DNA of 64,000 nt from NCBI GenBank assembly GCA_010645155.1, contig JAAGOF010000300.1, forward strand, positions 1,113,043 to 1,177,042. Direction: 5' to 3'. The DNA comes from Tigriopus japonicus (taxonomy: Eukaryota; Arthropoda; Copepoda; Harpacticoida; Harpacticidae). The notes below the pieces were generated by a model. That model was not told the origin of the DNA and searched no databases. It saw only the letters and a list, made by a program, of their open reading frames with translations. A program made the position numbers and the translations under genes. This document shows, piece after piece, positions 57,501 through 64,000 of the stretch (position 1 is the first letter of the stretch; each line of letters opens with the position of its first letter).

Positions 57501-59315
57501 ACCTCCAAAGATGATGGCTCTTTCGGCGCTCTCAAGAACATCATGGGCTTAATGAAGAAAGGTCAAGTCAATCAGGCCTTCCAGAAATCCAAGCAAATGT
57601 TCGCTAGCCAAGAGAAAGGTCTTAACAGACTCAACAGCGACGAGTCCGAGATTGAACCGAGGACTTCTCAAGCCCTCTGTTCCAACATCAGGAACAGATT
57701 TGAGTCGGGCTCTGCGTTCCAATCCCACATAGACGAGCATGACGGCACTAAACTGAAATCGGCCGTCTCAAAAAGCCAGAGCTGTGCAAGCATGCGAGCC
57801 ATTTTCGAGGAGGACACCTCACCCTCACCTGTTCTTTCCAGAAGAATCCCAGGAGATGTGACGTCATCCTCGGACCGAGTTCGACGGGCACGAAAATCAC
57901 TCATCGATCCCAAGAAACACGATGATTCGCACTTGACTCGGCAATTTAGCATAAGCGAGGATGAACGACCCGGGGAAAGCAGCATGTCCTTACGAGGAAA
58001 GTACGAGCGCAACCTATCCATGACTGTTGGCTGGGATGGCAGCACGGACAGCCTTCTAGGTGAAGGCCGACAACGGATCGGGTCTTTGCATCATAGTTCG
58101 TCCTTCAACAAATTCAGGGATGCCTTTGAAACGGGAAAAGTTGAGGATTTGCATCATGATGAGGATGAGAATCAAGGCTCGGAATCCCGTCCCACTGGTG
58201 TCCGAGCCGAATTGGAAGCTCTGCGATCTTGCGATCGGATCCAGAGGATCATGAGAATAAATAAACCTCGTGAGGAATTGGAAAGGAGCCGACCGTCTCT
58301 GTGTCGATCGAAAACGACGGCATGCGTTGATCTGGATGAGGAGACCCTGGAAGAAGTGTCGCGATCCAAATCAGCAATCAGAAGTATGTTCGAGGCTCAA
58401 GGACCCAAAATCAGATTTGGAGGTGGAGGAGGAGGATCTAAATCCCCTCAGAACCAAGACCGTGGTGTGGAAAAGTCCAACAGTGTCGATAATTCGAGCC
58501 ATGGAGCCAGACCAAAGAGGTCCAGTTATAGGGGTCTTAAGCAAGAGAAAGAGCAATTCAAGGAACGCAAGTGGGTGTTCGATACTATCAACAAATACTT
58601 CGATGTCATCAAAGAAGACAAAGAAGCCGAAGATGACGAAGAAGAAGATGAAGAGACGACAAACATGTCCTCGGCATTTTCGTCCCAACTCTCTTTGAAC
58701 TCGGGCTTGGGCTCTTCGTCTAACCTGGCGGGTTCCAGGGGGTTCGTGGGATATTCACCCAACTATTCCCCGAGTCCAAGTGGTTCCAGTCTTCAAGTGC
58801 CTCCAGAGCGAACCTCATTCACCCCTGGAATGAGGTCAGCCGGTTCCATGGAACCTGAGATTCAACCACCAAGTCCACCATCTCGAAGGTCTTCCCTCCG
58901 AAAGAATCTCAATTCAACGCCTTATCAATTACGGTCCTCCAAGTCTTTTGGACCCGATTCGAACCCCTACCTCCGAGGCAGTAACACGTCTCTGAATAGC
59001 ATGGGTAGTTCCACATCCTTGAATATGGTCTCTCGATCGCCATCTCACGCCAAACTCAAAGGCATGTTGGAACAGGTCATGAAATCGAAACCTGATCTGA
59101 ACTTGAATGTTTTCAAACAGAATCTCAAAGCTCATTTGGATAATCATTCTCGTGAAAGTTTGTCAGAACAACAACAATTCCGACCCCGTTTCACTCGAAG
59201 TCCATCGTACCAAAATGGCGATCCTGGCGTTCGCGAGGCGTCTCAAAATGACATGTCTGAAGACGAAGAAGAGGTAGAAGACAACAACCCTAGATATTTT
59301 ACTGTTCCTTTATAA
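51582..59315 (+). CDS. Giant intronless coiled-coil/repeat protein, function unknown
   Basis: One frame of 2,577 residues without introns; ATG at 51582 follows an in-frame TGA at 51561. The product is highly charged (Lys/Glu) with long coiled-coil-like runs at about 20-190, 300-400 and 700-840. At least five modules of about 225-255 residues share a WxWKxK-type start (about residues 953, 1189, 1414, 1668, 1910; a degenerate one near 2330) and most then have a pair of YL motifs ending in YLDLID-like sequence (about 1026-1075, 1246-1285, 1481-1530, 1727-1770; an early one near 570-615). A second short motif, hydrophobic-x-x-x-FE (such as LANKFESPE, VKNAFEGR, IRNRFESG, MRAIFEED), recurs more than a dozen times. 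The Ser-rich C-terminus is disordered. Composition and FE motifs recall actin-associated caldesmon/nexilin-like proteins, but no domain is recognised, so a cytoskeletal role is only a guess. Confidence 0.87.
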   Translation: MERPPRLKRSGISSLANKFESPEVKEARRLKEAEEVRKALEEENAKRLKAEQERAILEQAKKKELEQRLAQEQLELEQRLEQERKEDEERLKHEESQRRIMERRKQMEEEENKLSTLKPAVALFLRNQQNLKSQDEVTVSKAEKKSVLSNHGVVGDIQRKLMRKKEEARDFEKELKEMTEKAVREAHDEENKAAAAQINAKKSKSSVEIYTKGNCNHLKSSFELQIALKKGTMNNPEDNLPTPTTRRKSIQQRIAQRSGNLPNMFQQQAKRNKELEEQRGVKDRIPIDKKIFSNSLNKFEDEDSRKAAKTQLQKFTFKQKEKEKASWTQKQEQARIQKEEEKRRKKKEEEQEALRRKQEEQEEKERQKKEEEEIARNKENEAKTKGKIKRRPSTKRINRKELKQIMEPKDLPKIIPPTTSVMKQKLEESKAITTPKKPQAKVGKLTINPFQKQLSQDSSPTTTSPISPGGTKPLVIPAMQRNGLSEIKKKFINGSLVEATTVQKNQYERNHSKTDDIPEEEAEFFDASEEPLEEIPEEVPDELPKQEKENSEPAKTQPKAKKSKEEMQNYLISKVLFDNIGKSPKPKKDSIDDLVIDDEPVEVDPEYVKEMEKYLSLIDQTPKKKAKKNKENLRLKKEAEKLKIFEVRNIKNKFEMNRQQSKNFQTQKSTDNPPVMPIDAKVDRFKSVFEGSNAPRDDEQRPIAPRRKMISNDLLNKFDDPEAAAKLKEKRQLELEEKRLKQMKLLEEKRKKEEQERIEAIQREQERKEILRQEELKRQEEERLQKLEKEREKRALEKAFAEERERIKERKRKEEDARIKKEKEEKQRKKNKVLNRISHMFEKNEEAPDNPRNESMGSIRGMAEELFNTKHKQETGKSTEFRDPTLTGVSSVLSRVKRQLEAKEETPTISRGVEKRKGCLPAAMAFEIKEHLMTTEKELQESKVKSPNPEATQWTWKSKKPEELLVKTNSSDPNAKNANEVSSKRPERTKFDEEKQKSLLDDIHAVTNRLKLKDVEKDHDEKMKEYEQFMADIQDYLNEPTEDFDEADYKHDIQEYLEYRFDRQSKKTKPKAKVPNLALNSVEKVKSRLENKSRFNKKSPIGQSKSIGNVKELQQMLLDQEESEFERKPNHLEHVTSVNLERVKNAFEGRTDSEDSKTAPRSKVKVKKKIIEMPSLDTSGIDDMPKSTYQWKYKQKNIESLQKFLDTNAHLVPNSVADKLDEVRANLDEDNEDDFDKTEDLKIDEYSEFLDEVDRFLSAPDRSKTEEGFKAEIEKYLDLIDEPEKPNKSNFGPIQRTGSVKRKPKKLNLIEFNPINQVEPKKQSPTLQRDNKLVAQLQSKLIQEFEKTDQKDGIHLPSVETNTLKKNFERLNQKEEPSLLGSRAIVLQRGLEHLTSNPDSQSLEALKAEREKIKWRWKEKQVQDLKDFIKSKDKAIPEQIKKKKEEHEEMEKERELREVQAKAENNVSEIKRIREEKEKDFESFIKEVKDCLNSDLYEQSEQNEDLEVKTGLKNYVQLFDQETKPRRQVPKTRPRSMIIGDISVRRELLRHQMREDQSPDLNKKSSDLWKVGRVDTSPFIKGADDEEDNEDEDEDEDDQRVSSLRRNASFGNALTSARREALENAFNQEREQKPFLRSRVPKKLIDTSMFEMKANEQKPTLTAKAVSDWKWKKKNIQELQSFMAKNINYIDSESSILQNEAMQRERTTSENDEDYSQDRVQREAEESEGFLNEVNDYLNAKNRSTNEDKFKETIQIYLDLIENNDQPSEPKPRARKFKESKSRVTNLRKSIIEQQAEKAQKIKESASVGKLNLDFDPLEPNNDFEKLSRPIPQDGKYCDLVKQKLEREESFEHKKPLRKAPKAKIIDDSPKISDNPPIKKPTKKWVPRTSSLGEVANQFNAPVSQAKPQKWSYKEKEAERKAAILARYGLKEGSDEDNVSLDIDFDDDVEMPEGMLNNLPKEYVTIEERGKRLTSKDDGSFGALKNIMGLMKKGQVNQAFQKSKQMFASQEKGLNRLNSDESEIEPRTSQALCSNIRNRFESGSAFQSHIDEHDGTKLKSAVSKSQSCASMRAIFEEDTSPSPVLSRRIPGDVTSSSDRVRRARKSLIDPKKHDDSHLTRQFSISEDERPGESSMSLRGKYERNLSMTVGWDGSTDSLLGEGRQRIGSLHHSSSFNKFRDAFETGKVEDLHHDEDENQGSESRPTGVRAELEALRSCDRIQRIMRINKPREELERSRPSLCRSKTTACVDLDEETLEEVSRSKSAIRSMFEAQGPKIRFGGGGGGSKSPQNQDRGVEKSNSVDNSSHGARPKRSSYRGLKQEKEQFKERKWVFDTINKYFDVIKEDKEAEDDEEEDEETTNMSSAFSSQLSLNSGLGSSSNLAGSRGFVGYSPNYSPSPSGSSLQVPPERTSFTPGMRSAGSMEPEIQPPSPPSRRSSLRKNLNSTPYQLRSSKSFGPDSNPYLRGSNTSLNSMGSSTSLNMVSRSPSHAKLKGMLEQVMKSKPDLNLNVFKQNLKAHLDNHSRESLSEQQQFRPRFTRSPSYQNGDPGVREASQNDMSEDEEEVEDNNPRYFTVPL

Positions 59316-59538
59316 TGTTCGATATTGACAAGGAATGATTCATTGATTTACGCGGCAAATACATACTTCCCTGATGAGATTGACGACAATGTTCAATTAC
59401 CGCCCACATCCGAATTTCGTTTTTCCAATATGGCAATGGAGCGTTTGTGGTTTTCTTGAATAAGTAATGGAAATTTGTTCAAATGGAGGGAACACATCAA
59501 GTATTGGGCTAAGCAACATGCATTGTTCGGCCACCAAA

Positions 59539-59544
59539 AATAAA
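59539..59544 (+). terminator. AATAAA poly(A) signal of the giant ORF
   Basis: Canonical hexamer about 225 bases past the stop codon and upstream of the receptor gene. Confidence 0.5.
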
Positions 59545-59721
59545 TTGAGTGACATATAAGCAATACAATTATTTGTAGGCATTTCCTTGCAAGTGAATGC
59601 AATCAAACCCTTCAGATAATATTGGTTACGGTGAGTGGTCGAGGAGCCTTAATTATTAACTAACAGCAATTATGAATGGTTCGATTGGCGAACAACGGAA
59701 AACAAAATCAGTTTCTCTCCG

Positions 59722-61051
59722 ATGGACAACCCGAGTAGAAAACACTTGCTTGTAGGAGCGGAAGATTGGCCACCCTGGTTTCTAATTAACTCGATAACAT
59801 CACAAAACCTCACTTCCGTTTCCTATGGTGGGATCATGTGGGATGTGCTTTTGCAATTGTCCAGGTCAATGAACTTTACGTTTTCGATCATTCGTCCTCC
59901 AGATGGAAAGTGGGGGATTTTGGAGGCCAATGGATCATGGAACGGAATGGTTGGCATGGTTTCTAGACAAGAGGTTGATTTTGCCTTGGGACCGTTTGGT
60001 ATGAGTACGGAACGATCAGAGGTGATCGATTTCACTTTTCCTTTGAGACAAGATATTTTGGTCACCGTGTCTCCAGTGGGAATGGTTCCAGATGTGTGGG
60101 TCATTTGGCGCCCTTTTGGTATCAAAGTGTGGATCACCTTCATCATTACGTTCTTCACGTTCCTTCTTCTCTTTGGGATGGCTGACAAAATATTCCTAAA
60201 GCGATCAAAATGGAAACAAACCTTGGAATTCCTTTTAAGAACCTTGACAGGAGATGGATCGATTCCATTGTCGAGAACTTGGAACTATCAAGCGATTTTT
60301 ACCATGACATGGATCTTGGCCATGTTTATCTTAGGGCAAGGATACTCAGGGACTTTGGCATCCTTGATGACAATCCCAAAGGTGCCAAAAATGATTGACG
60401 ACGTATCCGATCTTGTGGATCAACGAGACATTCCTTGGGGCTTGGAGACTGGTACTATCTTGGAACAAACTGGATCCGAAGCCCAACCTGGCTCCCTCCT
60501 ATATAAATTTTACAATGGTGCGCAAAAAATCAAAGGAAGCTGCTATGCAGACTTGGATAAAATCAAAAGTGGAGAACTTATTCGTCTTTGCGAAGGACTA
60601 ACTGCATTAAGTATGCTCTCCGATGATTTCTCAAAGGAAGGCAAGTGTCTTATGTATGCTGGTAAAGGGAGTTTCATGAGCTTTTCGTACGCCATCATAC
60701 TCCAGGTAAAAAAAAAATTCCATGAGAAAACACCCGAAGACTCAACCCATCGTATTTTTCCAGAAAGCGAGTAATTTGACAACTTCGTTCAACGATGTAA
60801 TCCACAATATGATAGAAGGTGGGATAGTCGAGAGCTCTATCTCAAATTCTCTGCCCAATGCTACAAAATGTTCCACAATTAAGACGATCGTGCAGTCTTT
60901 TGGTCAAAGTTTTCAACCATTGAGCTTGAGATCCTTATCTGGATTGGGAGCAATATATGTCATTGGAATGGCGTCTTCGATTTGTGCATTTCTTGTCGAA
61001 ATTATTGCACAAAGTAGCTTTTTTAGCCCTCCAGTTCATTTTCTTCCTTGA
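59722..61051 (+). CDS. Divergent ionotropic receptor (IR, iGluR-like)
   Basis: Two exons, 59722-60705 and 60764-61051, joined in phase 0 across a 58 bp GT-AG intron, give 423 residues. IRs are iGluR-derived ligand-gated cation channels used in chemosensation by protostomes. The order is right: S1 ligand lobe (GAEDWPPWF to STERSEVIDFTFP), TM1 (about 136-157), pore loop and TM2/TM3 (TMTWILAMFILGQGYSGTLASLM, split here: TMTWILAMFILG then QGYSGTLASLM, about 195-217; the iGluR SYTANLAAF position), S2 lobe, and TM4 (about 397-417). No signal peptide follows the ATG. The frame is open back to 59653 and a CTAAC branch point with CAG acceptor (AG at 59665-59666) lies upstream, so a 5' exon with the signal peptide is probably missing from this model. 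Ligand cannot be predicted. Confidence 0.9.
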
Positions 61052-61378
61052 ACATGCATGATACGCGAATGTGTATGCGCCTGTAAGCTTTGGATACTTG
61101 AATGCGTTTGTTCGGTACTCTCTTAGTTCTTAAAACTGACGCTTACAAAATATATATTTTTGCATTATACATTGCATTAATCGATTCTTTGGTTTAAAGT
61201 ATTTGATGAAATATTTGTGTTAAATTTTGGAAAGTTTACTTAAAAAAATAGCAATGAGATCAAATAACGAAAAGGGAAGGAGTCTTTTAGTTTTTTCCTA
61301 ACCTTGACAAAAAAAATCAGAAACGTTGAAAAATGAACATTTAAGCAAATATGTGCAACAAAGTTGGAAAGTCATTAA

Positions 61379-62648
61379 TAGAGTGAGTAGAAAAATTTAA
61401 TTAAATCGTAAATTTTCTTTAAATGTTTTGCCCTTTTTTTGGTCCAATTTTAAATTTTTTGGCCCTCTTTGTGGGCCATTTTTTGGTCACCTCAAGTCAT
61501 AATTGGCGCCAAAAAACAGGTGCTAACACATCAGCCTGACCAATTTTAGCTCTTTAGAGCTAAATTTAGCTCTTCTTGCTGATATTTTGGAAATTTGGCT
61601 CCAAATTTGAGCATTTAGCTCTTTTGGCTCTTTTAGCTCTTTTTCTGAGAATTTTAGGGATTTTTGGCTCCTTTTTACAATTTTTGAAGTTGCCAGATTT
61701 TCTACCTCAACAAAATGAGGCTTGTTTAAAAATGGTCATTCTTCTTACAAATACGCAAGATTTTTCAGGACAATCGACTCCAAACTATGGCTCTTCCCGC
61801 TGAAGCAAAAAAAAAAAAAATAGCAGCTTTTGGATAGATTTGGCCTCCATTAACGTGCTGGTACCGACTAAAACCTTGGCTTAGTTTACTCTTTGATTCT
61901 AACTACTCTACTCTAACTGACATAAAGTTCATTTGATGTGGTTGAAATTTAGCTTGTGAGCTTTGAATTACGGGCCAAACAATGGGTTAAATTACATTTT
62001 TCTCTGGTCGGCCCCGAAATGAAAAACCAAAACTTTTGCCAATAACCGAGGCATAAAGGTCTTTCATTATCCACGGATCACTATCTTCTAGTGATCTGTG
62101 CAATATCGTTGCTCTATCTATAACATTCAAAAGCCAACATCACTTTGCAGAACAACCTTTTTTTCTTGGCCATTTTTAAGACAGTAAGAAAAAAACTACA
62201 AAAAGCAATTTTTCCATGTTTTAAATACACTGCCAATTACGTAAGGCCCAAAACTATGATCATATTAGTGTTTTTAGCCTTTTTAAATTCAGCTCTTTTT
62301 TAGCTCTTTTTCCAAAAAAGCTCTTTTAGCTCGAAAATTTGCCCCTAAACTGAGGTATTTAGCTCTTTTTTATCTTAAACAGTTGGACACTCTGAACACA
62401 TCTGTCTTCAGTTCAAATTTCTTCTATGCCAGAAATAAAGCCTTAATATTTAGCCAGAAATAACTAAATGTGCTGAGTTGTAGCTGTATTACAAAGAATG
62501 ATTACCAGAATGACTAAATGCATCTTTAAATTCAATATTACCATTTTTAATACGGTTGGGGAATTTTTTTTTGAATTTTTTTGCCCTTTTTGGAGTAAAC
62601 TAAATTTAAATTTTTGGTGAAAATCAGTAATTTTTTCTACGCACTCTA
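61379..62648. mobile_element. hAT-like element, 1.27 kb, perfect 8 bp duplication
   Basis: The termini TAGAGTGAGTAGAAAAA and TTTTTTCTACGCACTCTA are inverted repeats, and identical octamers GTCATTAA flank at 61371-61378 and 62649-62656. The interior is very AT-rich; a block of AGCTCTTTT words appears twice (61540-61640 and 62290-62370) and may be a nested second element. No transposase frame. Confidence 0.85.
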
Positions 62649-62656
62649 GTCATTAA

Positions 62657-63833
62657 AATTCAAGACAAAATGAAAAATGCCGAAAAATATGATAAAATGA
62701 TTTTTTTCAAATTTTAGTTAAAATCTATTTTTCCGGTCCCTACTTTTGATTATACAAAAGTGCCTTCAACCTAAACATTTGTTAAAAATAAACTGTTAAG
62801 TATTCCAATATCCAATATAAAATCCCGCACGACGGCCTACATTTTAACAAATTGTTGCAACAAACAACATTTAACGATCAATTTTAATGGTTTGGCCTCT
62901 ACTTCGAAATCTATTGCAGTACTTCAGTTCCTTATACATGAATAGGAAGCGAAGAAAAGTTTCACTTGCCATTTAGCATCAACACAATAATTTTGTTAAT
63001 AGTCAATGACGAGAAAATACTGGACCCAGAGAAAATATTAAGTCACATCAACACCATAAGAAATATAAACAGGTCTTGGAACGATAGGTGAACACTCATT
63101 TTTTAACCTTTTCTTAACTTAAAACACATTCCTTGTAGCGGTAGTAAAAAAAACGCAAACAACCCACATGAAATACTCAATTTTCATTTGAACCGCATTG
63201 AAAAACGCACTTTTTAAGTCATTTACATTCATACAGGGTTATTCAAATTGCACTATTTTGTGAATTTGGGTCGATAATTTAAATTTTCATGACACTACGT
63301 AAATGGCGTCGTCTAAATGAGTTTGTAGTCACTTTAAAACCTTTTATCGAAAAGTTACTTGTATTTTTTAAGGTCAATTGATTAACAAAACAAAGGACTC
63401 GAACTTTAAACAAGATAATGGAGAGGCTCAAATGCGTTTGAGAAGTTCATCGTGTTCTTTTTTAAATCGCGAGGGTGGAGCTCCTCAATGACATTAAGCC
63501 TTCAGAGTGTTTACTTTGACTGTTACAAACCCACTATTTCTCACATTGAATGAAGCTTGTGATCAAATGTTTGATCAACGGAAAGTAATCACACTCTCTA
63601 CCCTTCCATTATTTAATTGGAGGAATGAAGTCGGCGAGTAACGACTGTTTTTTCATAGCAGTTTAAGTTAGAAACATAACATAAGGCGTTGACAGGTTTG
63701 GTTCTCAAATGAAGATATTGATACAGAGAAGAGTCAAGAGTTACGAGAGGATTTTATTTTACATTTCCCCTCAAGTCTTAAGAACTTTACACAACCAACC
63801 TTTTTTGGGGTGGAGTTATAGTTTAGTCTAGAA
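62657..63833. other. Intergenic stretch, nothing firm
   Basis: AT-rich; TACAGGGTTATTCAAATTG at about 63233 resembles a mariner-type end but no partner end was found. No supported gene. Confidence 0.4.
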
Positions 63834-64000
63834 CAGCGGTAGGCAACCGGTGGGCCGCGGCCCACATGTGGGCTCAAGGATGGTCTTTGGTTGGGCCAGG
63901 AGCTATGGGGAATGACTAAATTAGTGGGCTCACGAAACATCCATAGTACTGCACTCGAGGGCCCAAAGCTCTTTGATCGTTGACTTGTGGGCCCCTGAAC
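63834..64000. mobile_element. hAT-like MITE (copy 2), cut by the window end
   Basis: Begins CAGCGGTAGGCAACCGG and then follows the interior of 17448-17694 block by block (GTGGGCCGCGGCCCA, AGGAGCTATGG, CATCCATAG, GGCCCAAAGCTCTTTGATCG, TGTGGGCCCCTGAAC). Its right end is beyond the window. Confidence 0.8.

Noticed and set aside
51948..58762. Many minus-strand frames of 60-167 codons opposite the giant ORF
   Set aside because: They are Ser/Phe/Leu-rich mirror translations of Glu/Lys codons in the real plus-strand gene.
63233..63480. Possible mariner end (TACAGGGTTATTCAAATTG)
   Set aside because: No matching inverted end or transposase fragment was found within the window.
1..64000. CRISPR arrays, bacterial operons, phage or defence systems
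   Set aside because: The window is eukaryotic nuclear DNA with spliced genes; no spaced direct-repeat array or prokaryotic gene order is present.

Overview
This is a eukaryotic nuclear window, best read as an arthropod and probably a crustacean such as a copepod. The evidence is spliced genes with GT-AG introns, an innexin gap-junction gene, a divergent ionotropic receptor, two failed-axon-connections (fax) genes, a C/EBP factor, and AT-rich intergenic DNA full of short non-autonomous DNA transposons. The species assignment is inference; no marker gene in the window fixes it.

Left third (1-34.7 kb): gene-poor and transposon-rich. A 3.0 kb foldback element (1327-4346) has about 700 bp terminal inverted repeats, a perfect 8 bp target duplication and a nested pogo/Tigger-like insertion. 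Further MITEs, a 250 bp imperfect hairpin (6209-6460) and two decayed non-LTR retrotransposon 3' ends follow. Two spliced genes lie here and converge: a four-TM LAPTM/DUF4728-like protein with a PPPPY motif (+, 10449-14345, five exons) and a C/EBP-type bZIP factor (-, 24130-14494, two exons around an 8.46 kb transposon-laden intron). A 59-codon single-pass membrane ORF (-, 29313-29134) is a tentative extra gene.

Right part (34.7-61 kb): gene-dense. In order: innexin (+, seven exons), SRP19 (-, intronless), two tandem intronless fax genes (+), a cationic amino-acid transporter of the SLC7A1-4 type (-, six coding exons, a hairpin MITE in one intron), DHCR24 sterol delta-24 reductase (+, intronless), an intronless 2,577-codon ORF for a charged coiled-coil/disordered protein with a roughly 240-residue internal repeat (+), and a two-exon ionotropic receptor (+). 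SRP19/fax1 and CAT/DHCR24 are divergent pairs. Innexin/SRP19 and fax2/CAT are convergent with very short spacers. The end of the window (61.1-64 kb) holds a 1.27 kb hAT-like element with a perfect 8 bp duplication and the start of a hAT-like MITE whose sister copy lies at 17.4 kb.

No prokaryote-style gene system is present; the genes are independent eukaryotic units. The observations most worth following are the giant repeat protein, the foldback element with its nested insertion, the long hairpin at 6.2-6.5 kb, the small membrane ORF, and the set of DNA transposon families defined by their termini and target duplications.
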